Position numbers and translations under genes: made by a program
Assembly (NCBI GenBank): GCA_910578835.1
Contig: CAJTSK010000012.1
Location: 3,118-67,117, forward strand
Length of the DNA stretch: 64,000 nucleotides
Source of the DNA: an uncultured Muribaculum sp.
GTDB lineage: Bacteria > Bacteroidota > Bacteroidia > Bacteroidales > Muribaculaceae
Direction: 5' to 3'
Shown: positions 44,167 to 53,581 of the stretch, piece by piece
Position numbering within the stretch: position 1 is the stretch's first letter
How the letters are laid out: the number at the start of each line of letters is the position of its first letter
The notes under the pieces: generated by a model
The model's database searches: none
Told to the model about the DNA's origin: nothing
The model's input: only the letters and a program-made list of their open reading frames with translations

Positions 44167-46029
44167 ATGGAAAAATTTAAATCTATTCTGCCTGCTATAG
44201 TCATGTTAGGTGCCGCTTTTCACATTTCTGCGGCAACCGTTGATTACGGCTATTGTGCCGACGAGCCCGAAGTGTTCGCGGCAAGTGCCACCGGAACTAC
44301 TAACTATGCTGTTATTCAGATTCCTGCTGATATTGCAGCTAAATATGCCGGTGCGTCGATTACAGGAATCAAACTAATGTGTCAGACCTATACATTGAAT
44401 AATGTGGAGGTTAACACCGTCGAGGCTTTTGTGACCGAAGACCTTGATGACTTCAATATGCTTATCTCCAAAGAGGCGGTAGTTGAAGGCAAAGTGTGGG
44501 ACTCTGTAGAGTTTGACGAGCCTTATGTGATTGCCGGCGACAAGGATGTATATGTTGGTTACGGCATGAAGGCTAACCGTGCTGCTGAAACTCTGCCAAT
44601 AGCTTTTGATGCCGGTCCCGCGGTGCCGTTTGGCGACATTGCCGGATATACTAATGGAAGAGGTAAATATTTCTGGGAGCATGCAGGTGACTCTGATTAC
44701 GGTAATGTGCTCGTGAGAGCTGTCATCGAGGGCGATAATCTGCCTGAAGGTGACCTGTCGGTGCTTTCATTTTCAGGTCTGGATATTGTTAAGCCCGGAG
44801 AAGAGTTTTCAGTATCAGGCTTATTGTTTAACCCCGGAGCTTCTGCGGTAGGAGCCTATACGATTTCATGTCGCTTTGATGGTAAGGAAATTGCTTCCAA
44901 AACCGTTGAAGCCGGACTCGTGTCAGGTGGCGTTTCGGCATTCTCTTTTGATGCTATTTATATAGAAGAAAGAAAGGAAGCGGAACTTTCAGTAGTCGCT
45001 GTTGTCGACGGTCAAGATATAGCGTCGGCAGGGTATACGCTTGATTGTACAGACGCGATGCTACCGCGCACTGTGCTTGTCGAGGAGTTTACCACCGCCG
45101 CATGTGGCAACTGTCCCAATGCTCACCGCTCCCTTGCTACAGTGAGCGCCGAGCGTGATGATATGATTATAGTAGCCCATCATTCCGGTTATGGAACTGA
45201 CAGCTACACTACTGCTCTCGACCAGGCTTATCTCTGGTTTTATCAGACAGGCAGCTGGGCTCCTGCATTAATGGTTGACCGCGTTAATTTCGGTGACTAT
45301 GGTGCAAAGGCTCAAGTAGGCATGAGTATGCAGCCTACCCCCGGTCCGGTATTCATTGTGTCGTCGACCGATGATGTCAAGAAGTTTGTGAATCTTGCCG
45401 CAGAGCGTTATGCGTGGCTTGACGTAAACATCGACTACACCTACGATCCTGACACACGTAAGCTTGATGTCGAGGTGTCGGGTACTCCCGTTAAGGTACT
45501 TGACGAGTGGACTAATCCGGCTGTGAGCATATTCCTTGTAGAGCGCTCTGATGTCGGTTACCAGTCAGGTGGAGGTGGCAATTATACTCATAGCCACATT
45601 TTCCGCGAAACTCTTACCGGCGACCTTGGCTCGGCCATTGAGCTTAAAAAGGGCGAGCCTTACTCTTTAAAGGCTTCTACAGTGATTAAAGAAAAGCTTG
45701 ATGCCGGCGACCTGGATATCGTGGCTTTCGTAGGTAATTCCAATTCTGAGGATGCCAATGATTGTAAGGTATTTAACGCTGCATCGGTAAAGATTGACAC
45801 TCCGTCTACCGGCATTGATGCAGTGACAGGCTCTGCTGTCACCGTTGACGGCGGCGAAGGGGTGATAACCGTCGAAGGCGATTTCTCCAAGGCGCTTGTC
45901 TACGCCCTCAATGGTGTGGAAGTGGCTGTACTTGACGGTGCAGGCGCGGTGAATGTAGCCGAAGGCGTATATCTTGTAAAGGTAATGACTTCGGGTGATG
46001 TCATTACACGCAAGATTGTTGTGAAATGA
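44167..46029 (+). CDS. Secreted Omp28-like protein with thioredoxin-type CxxC and T9SS-like end
   Basis: 620 residues with a signal peptide (about 1-22). The middle is beta-sandwich-like (about 190-290). From about 298 an Omp28-type domain begins, VEEFTTAACGNCPNAHRSL, a thioredoxin-like CxxC site. The last 70 residues (VYALNGVEVAVLDG... ending in ITRKIVVK) resemble a type A sorting domain of the type IX secretion system. This suggests an exported or surface-held redox-like protein. The catalytic role is unproven. Confidence 0.72.
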   Translation: MEKFKSILPAIVMLGAAFHISAATVDYGYCADEPEVFAASATGTTNYAVIQIPADIAAKYAGASITGIKLMCQTYTLNNVEVNTVEAFVTEDLDDFNMLISKEAVVEGKVWDSVEFDEPYVIAGDKDVYVGYGMKANRAAETLPIAFDAGPAVPFGDIAGYTNGRGKYFWEHAGDSDYGNVLVRAVIEGDNLPEGDLSVLSFSGLDIVKPGEEFSVSGLLFNPGASAVGAYTISCRFDGKEIASKTVEAGLVSGGVSAFSFDAIYIEERKEAELSVVAVVDGQDIASAGYTLDCTDAMLPRTVLVEEFTTAACGNCPNAHRSLATVSAERDDMIIVAHHSGYGTDSYTTALDQAYLWFYQTGSWAPALMVDRVNFGDYGAKAQVGMSMQPTPGPVFIVSSTDDVKKFVNLAAERYAWLDVNIDYTYDPDTRKLDVEVSGTPVKVLDEWTNPAVSIFLVERSDVGYQSGGGGNYTHSHIFRETLTGDLGSAIELKKGEPYSLKASTVIKEKLDAGDLDIVAFVGNSNSEDANDCKVFNAASVKIDTPSTGIDAVTGSAVTVDGGEGVITVEGDFSKALVYALNGVEVAVLDGAGAVNVAEGVYLVKVMTSGDVITRKIVVK

Positions 46030-46157
46030 TATTGCCGGCTGACTTTAATTATTAGATAAAAAATTTGGTGGTTTATATAGGAAATTTATTAAATTCGCAG
46101 TATGAAGAGACGCGGTGACGCGCGCCTTGCTAAAGATGATAATAAAACCTTGATATT

Positions 46158-46703
46158 ATGATATTCAATTTCCGACTTGTGTCAGATGAAGTTGACAACT
46201 TCCGACGCGAAATCAATATTGATGCCGACGCTACTTTTCTTGACCTCAGAAATGCGATATGCGACTCGGTAGGATACGACAAAAACCAGATGTGTTCATT
46301 CTTTCTCTGTGACAATAACTGGGAGAAAGGCAAAGAGATTACTCTTGAAGACATGGGGTCCGACTCCGATGAGGATATTTATCTGATGGACGAGACTGTG
46401 TTGAGCGATTTTATTGATGACGGTCAAAGACTTATATTCGTGTTTGACTATATGACCGACCGTTGTTTCTTTATCGAGATGAAGAAGAGCATCCCGGGCA
46501 AGAATCTTAAGGATCCGGTATGTGTGGCTTCGATGGGAGCCGCTCCGGCTCAGATGATGGACATCGATGAGTTTGAGGCAAAGAGTGCCGGGACTGTCGC
46601 TCAAGGCGCCGATGATTTTGACGAGGATTTTTACGGCAGCGACGAGTATAACGATGATGAGTTTGATGCCGCCGGATTTGATGAAATGACATTTGAAGAT
46701 TAG
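46158..46703 (+). CDS. pRiA4b ORF-3-like protein with acidic tail
   Basis: 181 residues. The domain (about 1-125) matches the plasmid pRiA4b ORF-3 / IS1096 passenger TnpR-like family: FRREINIDADATFLDLRNAI, MCSFFLCDNNWEKGKEITLE and DGQRLIFVFDYMTDRCFFIEM. The tail (about 135-181) is almost all Asp, Glu, Gly and Phe. No mobile element is attached here, and the function is unknown. A terminator lies directly after it. Confidence 0.8.
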   Translation: MIFNFRLVSDEVDNFRREINIDADATFLDLRNAICDSVGYDKNQMCSFFLCDNNWEKGKEITLEDMGSDSDEDIYLMDETVLSDFIDDGQRLIFVFDYMTDRCFFIEMKKSIPGKNLKDPVCVASMGAAPAQMMDIDEFEAKSAGTVAQGADDFDEDFYGSDEYNDDEFDAAGFDEMTFED

Positions 46704-46735
46704 ACGGAAGTCGGTTTGAATAAACTTTTAAAACT

Positions 46736-46777
46736 CCGTGGTCGTTAATTAAAAGTCAACGACCACGGAATTTTTTT
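46736..46777 (+). terminator. Terminator whose T run touches the kup start codon
   Basis: CCGTGGTCGTT pairs with AACGACCACGG over an 11-base loop, followed by AA and seven T that end exactly at the base before the kup ATG (46778). A separate kup promoter is not seen between hairpin and gene. Confidence 0.85.
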
Positions 46778-48730
46778 ATGTTTAAAGAAAAAGTATCATC
46801 ATCATCGGCTCATAAAGTGACGGCTATGGCTCTGCTTGTCACGATAGGAATAGTGTTTGGCGACATCGGTACATCACCGCTTTATGTGATGAAGGCTATC
46901 ACCGGTGTCAACATTGATTACAACGCCGACTATATCATAGGAGCAGTGTCATGTATCATATGGACACTTACTTTACAGACCACCCTGAAATATGTAATAA
47001 TCGCCCTGCACGCCGACAATAAGGGCGAGGGAGGTATACTTGCTCTGTATTCGCTTGTAAAGCGGCTTCCCCATAAATGGCTCTATATACCTGCCGCGAT
47101 TGGTGCGAGCACACTTATCGCCGACGGGGTAATAACTCCAGCCGTGACGGTGACCTCGGCTATCGAGGGGTTGAGGGTGCTTGACAGCTCGGCGCCGGTG
47201 GTGCCGATCGTGATTCTTATCATCACGGCGGTGTTTTTTGTCCAGCCGTTTGGCACCAAGGCTATAGGGCGATGGTTTGGCCCGTTCATGTTGCTTTGGT
47301 TTCTCATGCTTGGAGTGATAGGCTCGCTGCATATCGGCGATGCCTCATCCATCCTGAAAGCATTCAACCCCTATTACGCGGTGAAGCTGCTTGTCAGTTA
47401 TCCGTTCTGGTTTCTGATACTCGGAGCGGTATTTCTCTGTACGACAGGTGCTGAAGCTCTCTACTCCGACCTTGGACACTGTGGAAGGATGAATATTACC
47501 TACTCCTGGGCGTTTGTAAAGGTGATGCTTATACTTAACTATCTTGGTCAAGGTGCATGGCTGATTTCTGAAGGCTCTGTCCCGTCGGGAGTAAATCCGT
47601 TTTATGCCATCATGCCGGGCGGTTTCCTTGTCGTCGGAATATTGATGTCGACTGGAGCGGCGATTATAGCGAGTCAGGCATTGTTGAGCGGTTCGTTCAC
47701 CATCTTCAGTGAGGCTATGGGACTTGATTTCTGGCCGCGCCTTAAAGTGAAATATCCTTCAGTGTTAAAGGGGCAGCTCTATATCCCGCTTGTCAATTGC
47801 TTCCTGTATGTGGGGTGTATAGTGACGGTGTTGCTATTCCGCACCTCCTCTGCCATGGAGGCGGCTTATGGTCTTGCCATCACGATTACGATGCTAATGA
47901 CCACAGTGTTGCTCGGATTTTACCTTCATCACAAGGGCGTCGCACGATGGATTGTGGTTCTGTTCATGACTCTCTTTATCGCTCTCGAAGGTGTCTTTCT
48001 GGTCTCCAACATGTTTAAGTTTCTACATGGCGGATGGTACACGCTGCTCCTTGCGGGAATAATATGTGCCGTGATGCTGTTTTGGCGACGTGCGCGCAAT
48101 ATCCGCAACAGCTATATCGAATACAGGGATTTCAGCAGCAACCTCGACATAATCGAGGCTATAAGCAATGATGGCGAGATTCCGAAGTATGCCGCCAATG
48201 TGGTATATATAAGTAAATCGGAGTCTTCTGACAAGGTGGAGAGCAAATTGCTATATTCGATTATCAACAAGCATCCTAAACGTGCCGACCATTACTGGGT
48301 GATACGTGTGCATTACGATGATGCGCCCGACACGCTTGAATACCAATATGAGGTGCTGATACCTCACACACTCGTGAGCATCGACATCACCCTCGGATTC
48401 CGCATACAGCCTCAGTTAAGCGTTTATCTGCGCCAGATAGTGGAAGACCTCGTGGCGGCGGGTGAGATAGATCTCGTAAGCAGCTATCCGTCATTGCATG
48501 AATATGGGGTAGCGGGTGATTTCCGGTTTATCATCATCCACAGGGTATTCTCTCCGTCAAGCAATTGCCCCGCATCTTACCGTCTGGTAATGGCTGTGTA
48601 CGCGTTTCTGCGGCATATAGGCATCAGCGACGAAAAAGCGCTCGGACTTGATACCAGTACAGTGTCGGTTGAAAATGTGCCGCTCATAATATCTACCGAC
48701 ACCGCACGGCGTATCAGGCGCGTGCAATGA
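46778..48730 (+). CDS. kup: Potassium transporter, KUP/HAK/KT family
   Basis: 650 residues, proton-coupled K+ uptake. About 12 membrane helices lie in the first 440 residues, with the family start GIVFGDIGTSPLYVMKAI, ADNKGEGGILALYSL and DGVITPAVTVTSAIEGL. The C-terminal 200 residues are cytoplasmic. The first ATG (46778) abuts the terminator T run. An inner ATG at 46826 (MALLVTIGIVFGD) would still keep all helices, so the exact start is open. Confidence 0.95.
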   Translation: MFKEKVSSSSAHKVTAMALLVTIGIVFGDIGTSPLYVMKAITGVNIDYNADYIIGAVSCIIWTLTLQTTLKYVIIALHADNKGEGGILALYSLVKRLPHKWLYIPAAIGASTLIADGVITPAVTVTSAIEGLRVLDSSAPVVPIVILIITAVFFVQPFGTKAIGRWFGPFMLLWFLMLGVIGSLHIGDASSILKAFNPYYAVKLLVSYPFWFLILGAVFLCTTGAEALYSDLGHCGRMNITYSWAFVKVMLILNYLGQGAWLISEGSVPSGVNPFYAIMPGGFLVVGILMSTGAAIIASQALLSGSFTIFSEAMGLDFWPRLKVKYPSVLKGQLYIPLVNCFLYVGCIVTVLLFRTSSAMEAAYGLAITITMLMTTVLLGFYLHHKGVARWIVVLFMTLFIALEGVFLVSNMFKFLHGGWYTLLLAGIICAVMLFWRRARNIRNSYIEYRDFSSNLDIIEAISNDGEIPKYAANVVYISKSESSDKVESKLLYSIINKHPKRADHYWVIRVHYDDAPDTLEYQYEVLIPHTLVSIDITLGFRIQPQLSVYLRQIVEDLVAAGEIDLVSSYPSLHEYGVAGDFRFIIIHRVFSPSSNCPASYRLVMAVYAFLRHIGISDEKALGLDTSTVSVENVPLIISTDTARRIRRVQ

Positions 48731-48743
48731 ATTTTATGGTCTT

Positions 48744-49092
48744 AGAGCTTGTTTAATAATAAATGTTACCGCCAGGGCGGTCATTCGCCGAGCAAATTTT
48801 TGCTTGTGATGAGGAAGTTATGGGATTCCATAACGACCGAAGAGCAAGCGGAAAGATGCCGGCGAATGACCGACAGAAGGTAATTTCTTTCATATCGTCG
48901 ATATATTTTTGCATTTGTTTCAAAGGTCGTCAAGAGGGTGAGTGATTATAAAGCTACCTTTACTCTCGTATATCTTGACCGCTTTTCGCCCTGTTTCTCA
49001 GTCGTGTACAAAAGTACACTCCTTCGTCACATGTCGAAAATCATCTCAAGCTATACGACCCTGACGGCAACATTTATTATTAAACAAGCTCT
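48744..49092. repeat. 349-base element with 34-base terminal inverted repeats (MITE-like)
   Basis: The ends (48744-48777 and 49059-49092) match at 32 of 34 bases as inverted repeats beginning AGAGCTTGTTTAATAATAAA. Inside is a second inverted pair (GGTCATTCGCCG near 48779 and CGGCGAATGACC near 48870) and short hairpins such as GTTATGG/CCATAAC and GTGTAC/GTACAC. No convincing gene is present; two frames of about 60 codons inside have no family look. It may be a miniature transposable element or a structured RNA locus. No clear target duplication is seen. Confidence 0.7.
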
Positions 49093-49099
49093 TAACCTT

Positions 49100-49130
49100 T
49101 TGTGTCAACGGAAAAAATGATGTAAATTTG
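49100..49130 (+). promoter_or_regulatory. Promoter of the receiver/PEP-binding fusion gene
   Basis: TTG at 49100-49102, exactly 20 bases, TAAATTTG at 49123-49130. It begins 8 bases outside the right end of the 349-base element. Confidence 0.8.
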
Positions 49131-49152
49131 TTACATTATTATTCAGCTGACC

Positions 49153-52113
49153 ATGAACGAGGAAAGTTTAAGCCAATTATATCTGAAAGACACCGCTTTT
49201 CAGAATTTGATGCAGCGGCGTATCTTTAATGTCTTGCTTGTGGCGTCGCCTTACGACGCTTTCATGATGGAAGAAGACGGCAGGGTGGAGGAGCAGCTCT
49301 ATTTTGAGTATGTGGCTCTTAACCTTAGCTCGCCTCCGCGTGTTACCCGTGTGTCGCGTCCTTCCGAGGCTCTTGAAGAGCTTGAGGTGAAGCGATTTGA
49401 CCTCATAATCATGATGCCCGGTATCGACCTTGCCGAGACATTTACAGGCGCTAAAAAAATCAAGGAACTTTATGCCGACATTCCTATAGTCGTGCTCACC
49501 CCTTTTTCCAAGGAGGTGTCGCGCCGTCTTGCCAAGGAGGATTTGACGGCGGTCGACTATGTGTTCAGCTGGCTTGGCAATGTCGATTTGTTGCTGGCGA
49601 TAATAAAGCTTCTTGAAGACAAGATGAATGCCGACAATGACATCAACGATGTAGGCGTGCAGATGATACTTCTTGTCGAGGACTCTGTAAGATTCTATTC
49701 ATCGGTGCTCCCGATTATATATAAGTTTTTGCTTAAACAGTCGCTTATATTCTCCACTGAGGCACTTAATGAACATGAGCAGATGCTACGCATGCGTGGC
49801 AGACCAAAGGTGATGCTCGCCCGCGATTACGAGGAAGCGGTGGAACTCTACGGCATGTATGGAAAGAATGTGTTGGGAGTGATTTCTGATGTCTCCTTCA
49901 TGCGTGGCGGAGTCAAGGACCCGCATGCAGGACTTGCCCTCGCGGAGTATCTGAGGGGAAAAGACCCGTATCTGCCTATAATCATGGAGTCGTCGGAAGA
50001 GGAAAATGCCCCGAAGGTTAAATCATTCGGGGGAGTGTTCATTGACAAGAATTCAAAGAAGTTTCCCGTCGACCTCGGAAATGCCATACGAAAGGATTTC
50101 GGTTTCGGTGATTTTGTGATACGCGACCCCGAGACAGGGGAGGAGCTTCTGCGCATTCATGACCTGAAAGATCTGCAGCGTCATATTTTTGATATACCTG
50201 CAAAATCACTTTTCTACCATGCCTCTTACAATGACATCTCCCGCTGGCTCTATTCGAGGGCGCTGTTTCCTATCGCCGAGGTGATAAAGAGCCATCGTTT
50301 CACCAATATCGAGGAAGCGCCGGCTGTGCGCCAGCTTTTCTTTGACCTTATCGTGAAATACCGTAAGATGAAAAATCGCGGTGTCGTGGCTATCTTTCGC
50401 AAGGACCGTTTTGACCATTACTCCAATTTTGCGCGTATCGGACAGGGTTCGTTGGGCGGAAAGGGTAGAGGTCTTGCATTCATCGACTCGATAATAAAGA
50501 AAAATCCGGTATGTGACAATTTTGACGGTGTTACGGTGAAGATACCGCGCACGGTCGTGATATGTACCGATATTTTCGATGAGTTCATGGAGACTAACAA
50601 TCTCTATCCCGTAGCGCTCTCCGACCAGAGCGACGAGGTGATATTGAAATATTTCCTTCAGGCGCGCCTGCCTGAGCGTCTTATCGAAGATTTCTTCGCC
50701 CTGTTTGAGGTGGTCGACAAGCCGCTTGCCATACGCAGTTCCAGCTTGCTTGAAGACTCCCATTACCAACCTTTTGCAGGCATATATTCCACTTACATGA
50801 TACCCCATGTGGAGGACCGCTACGAGATGCTTGCCATGCTCAGCGATGCGATAAAGAGCGTATATGCCTCGGTGTTTTATGCCGACAGCAAGGCTTACAT
50901 GACAGCCACGAGCAATGTCATCGACCAGGAAAAGATGGCGGTGATTATCCAGGAGGTGGTAGGAAAGCAGGTAGGCGATTACTATTTCCCGTCATTCTCC
51001 GGGGTAGGGCGCTCGCTCAATTATTATCCTATCAACGATGAGGTGCCTGAAGATGGTGTCGTGGAGACAGCCGTGGGTCTTGGAAAGTATATCGTTGACG
51101 GAGGTTTGAGCCTTCGCTTTTCTCCGCGTCATGCCGACAAGGTGTTGCAGACCTCCACGCTCGACCTCGCGCTACGCGATACACAGACACGCTTCTATGC
51201 GCTCGACATGAAGCGTGGCATTGAGGCTGATTTTAAGGTCGATGACGGTTTCAACATCGCCAAGCCCCGTATCCAGGATGTAGCCGCTACAGGTGCGTTG
51301 CGTTATCTTGTATCTACCTATGACTTCCGCGACCAGATAATAAGGGACTGCGATGAAGGGGAGGGCAGAAGGGTGGTTACATTTGCCAATATCCTTCAGC
51401 ATGGTGTGTTCCCTCTCGCTCCTATCACCGATTTCATGCTCTCCAAAGGACAGGAGGAGATGGGACGTCCGGTGGAGATAGAGTTTGCCGGTGTGCTTGA
51501 CATCAACGACAAAGGCAAAGGTTCGGTCTACTGGCTTCAGATACGCCCGATAGTGGAGCGTAAGGATATTGTTGATGAAAGCGTGCTTGCATTGCCCGAT
51601 GACCGGCTGCTGCTTCGAAGCAATACTGCCCTTGGTCATGGCAACATTGAAAATGTAAGCGCAGTCATCTATGTGCGCCCTGAAAATTTCTCTTCATCAA
51701 ATAATTCACTAATTGCAAGGGAAATTGAAAAAATAAATCGTATCTTTACGGAACGTAACGAAGGTTACGTGCTGATTGGTCCCGGTCGTTGGGGCTCAAG
51801 TGACACTGCTCTTGGTATTCCGGTCAAGTGGCCTCATATATCATCGGCGCGCCTTATTGTCGAGTCATCGTTGAGTAACTATCGTATCGAGCCCAGTCAA
51901 GGCACTCATTTCTTTCAAAACCTTACATCCTTCGGAGTGGGATATTTTACGATTAATCCGTCGTCAAACGATGGAATTTATGACGTGGATTATCTTAACT
52001 CTCTGCCTGCTGAATATGAAAGCGACTTCTTGAGGATTGTGAGATTTGATGCCCCGCTCCTTATCGGCATTAACGGACGAAAAGGGGTAGGAGTGGTCGT
52101 AAAGCCGGAGTGA
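49153..52113 (+). CDS. Two receiver domains fused to a PEP/pyruvate-binding (PPDK_N-like) domain
   Basis: 986 residues. The first receiver-like domain (about 18-160) lacks the phospho-acceptor, with FDLIIMMPG where Asp is expected. The second (about 170-320) keeps Glu-Asp at 176-177, Asp 246 in VISDVSFM and a Lys in FIDKNSKKF. From about 430 a PEP-synthase-type nucleotide/PEP-binding domain follows: IGQGSLGGKGRGLAFID, LAIRSSSLLEDS and QIRPIV. The C-terminus has GPGRWGSSDTALGIPVKW. No phosphohistidine swivel domain and no TIM-barrel are seen, so it is not a complete PEP synthase. The reaction is unknown; a regulated kinase-like role is inference. Confidence 0.75.
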   Translation: MNEESLSQLYLKDTAFQNLMQRRIFNVLLVASPYDAFMMEEDGRVEEQLYFEYVALNLSSPPRVTRVSRPSEALEELEVKRFDLIIMMPGIDLAETFTGAKKIKELYADIPIVVLTPFSKEVSRRLAKEDLTAVDYVFSWLGNVDLLLAIIKLLEDKMNADNDINDVGVQMILLVEDSVRFYSSVLPIIYKFLLKQSLIFSTEALNEHEQMLRMRGRPKVMLARDYEEAVELYGMYGKNVLGVISDVSFMRGGVKDPHAGLALAEYLRGKDPYLPIIMESSEEENAPKVKSFGGVFIDKNSKKFPVDLGNAIRKDFGFGDFVIRDPETGEELLRIHDLKDLQRHIFDIPAKSLFYHASYNDISRWLYSRALFPIAEVIKSHRFTNIEEAPAVRQLFFDLIVKYRKMKNRGVVAIFRKDRFDHYSNFARIGQGSLGGKGRGLAFIDSIIKKNPVCDNFDGVTVKIPRTVVICTDIFDEFMETNNLYPVALSDQSDEVILKYFLQARLPERLIEDFFALFEVVDKPLAIRSSSLLEDSHYQPFAGIYSTYMIPHVEDRYEMLAMLSDAIKSVYASVFYADSKAYMTATSNVIDQEKMAVIIQEVVGKQVGDYYFPSFSGVGRSLNYYPINDEVPEDGVVETAVGLGKYIVDGGLSLRFSPRHADKVLQTSTLDLALRDTQTRFYALDMKRGIEADFKVDDGFNIAKPRIQDVAATGALRYLVSTYDFRDQIIRDCDEGEGRRVVTFANILQHGVFPLAPITDFMLSKGQEEMGRPVEIEFAGVLDINDKGKGSVYWLQIRPIVERKDIVDESVLALPDDRLLLRSNTALGHGNIENVSAVIYVRPENFSSSNNSLIAREIEKINRIFTERNEGYVLIGPGRWGSSDTALGIPVKWPHISSARLIVESSLSNYRIEPSQGTHFFQNLTSFGVGYFTINPSSNDGIYDVDYLNSLPAEYESDFLRIVRFDAPLLIGINGRKGVGVVVKPE

Positions 52114-52146
52114 GATTGATTTTTGTAATGGAATAATAGACTTGAC

Positions 52147-53550
52147 ATGTCATTTTTTAATTCAGTATTAAGGGCTTTCGGTTTCGGTCATGACGAAGAG
52201 GATTATGACGATGCGCCCTCTGCGCTTGTCACCCCCTATAAGCGGGTGCAGGATGCCGGTGGTGATGTCGTGGTTGAAACGAAAAAAAACGTAAATGAGG
52301 AGCTGCCTGTGGTGACATCCGGTACCGGTGACTTCCCGATGGTGTTTTTTGATGCCATACTTGAGGTGTTTAACAACGCTCAACCCGATTTCGTAAAGCA
52401 GTGTATCGACCGTGATGCCCAGCGACGCTATCTTTATGACATACTGGGCTCCTCGTTCAAGGAGTATCTTTCCAAGTGTCATGATGACATGGAGGATAAC
52501 TTCCTGCAAAAATCGAGAGACGAAGCTAAAAAATATCATGATGAGATTTCAGGACTGCAGGAACGCTGCCGCAATATTCAGGAGAAAGAAGATGAATTGA
52601 AGCAGCGCCAGATGAGTGCCGACCGGCAAAAGCGCGCGCTTTCCGACAAGGTGCGCGAGCTGGAACAGCAGGTGATGGCGCTGGAAGCGGAAAAAGAGCA
52701 GTTTATCCTTGAAAACAAAAGTCTTGTCAACAAGATTAAGATTGCCGGAGTGCTTGAGGCTGACGCTGCTGCCGGTGCCGGGGTTTCCATCGAGGAATTT
52801 GGTGCCATGCGCGGTCGTCTTGATGAGTCGGTTGCGGAAAATGAAAAATTGCATGCCGAGATTGAGCGTCTTAATGCTGAAGTGCTCGAAAATGCCGAGC
52901 TGTACAAGACCAAGATGGCAATGTCTGACCAGATGTTGAGCGACTTGCGCAATAGTAATGCGGTCAACCGTCAGGATCTTGAGGAGGCTATAGCTTCAAA
53001 AAATGAGTTGCAGGTAAAATATGAAGAGTCGGTGTCAAAAGTGATGGCTTTGTCATCGGAACTCGCCGAAGCCAACTCTCTGCTTGAAGAAGTTAAGCAG
53101 GAGATGATTGACAAGATGTCGCAGGTTGAAGATGTGCTTAATCGACGCGATGATAAAATCCGCTCGTTTAAAGAGCAGAAAGAAGCCCTGGAAATAAGGG
53201 TTATGTCAATGGAGAAGGAGATTGTCAATCTTAAAGAGTCGCTTGAGGATAGCGTACATAACAATGCCGTCCTTGAAAGTGAACTCAGGAAAGCTAAGGA
53301 TGAGTTGACCGCGATGCCTGAAAAGCCGGCTGTCGAGGAAAAGCCGCGCCGCAAGCGCACATCCAAAAAATCGATGCCCAAGATTTCGGCGATTGACGAG
53401 ACACTTGACAGCACGGAATGGCTCATCGCGACACCACCGGCAGGTGCCGTGGCAAAGAGTGTCGGCATGGTTTCTGATGCCGAGTTTGGCTATCAGGAGC
53501 CTCCGCGCAAACAGGCGCCTGACAATGCGGCTCAGATGTCGCTCTTTTAA
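52147..53550 (+). CDS. Coiled-coil protein ending in a clamp-binding-like motif
   Basis: 467 residues, not recognised. The N-terminal 110 residues are mixed. Residues about 115-390 form a long coiled coil (KEDELKQRQMSADRQKRALS, LEQQVMALEAEKEQFILEN). A basic patch KPRRKRTSKKS lies near 400, and the C-terminal residues are QMSLF. That pentapeptide matches the QL(S/D)LF pattern used to bind the DNA polymerase sliding clamp, which is inference. The gene follows the receiver/PEP-binding gene by 33 bases and is probably co-transcribed. Confidence 0.6.
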   Translation: MSFFNSVLRAFGFGHDEEDYDDAPSALVTPYKRVQDAGGDVVVETKKNVNEELPVVTSGTGDFPMVFFDAILEVFNNAQPDFVKQCIDRDAQRRYLYDILGSSFKEYLSKCHDDMEDNFLQKSRDEAKKYHDEISGLQERCRNIQEKEDELKQRQMSADRQKRALSDKVRELEQQVMALEAEKEQFILENKSLVNKIKIAGVLEADAAAGAGVSIEEFGAMRGRLDESVAENEKLHAEIERLNAEVLENAELYKTKMAMSDQMLSDLRNSNAVNRQDLEEAIASKNELQVKYEESVSKVMALSSELAEANSLLEEVKQEMIDKMSQVEDVLNRRDDKIRSFKEQKEALEIRVMSMEKEIVNLKESLEDSVHNNAVLESELRKAKDELTAMPEKPAVEEKPRRKRTSKKSMPKISAIDETLDSTEWLIATPPAGAVAKSVGMVSDAEFGYQEPPRKQAPDNAAQMSLF

Positions 53551-53581
53551 ATCTACCAAATAACATAACAGGTATTCAGTA

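Noticed and set aside
48763..49120. Two frames of about 60 codons within the inverted-end element
   Set aside because: They overlap the terminal repeats and inner hairpins and show no protein-like conservation signal by eye.
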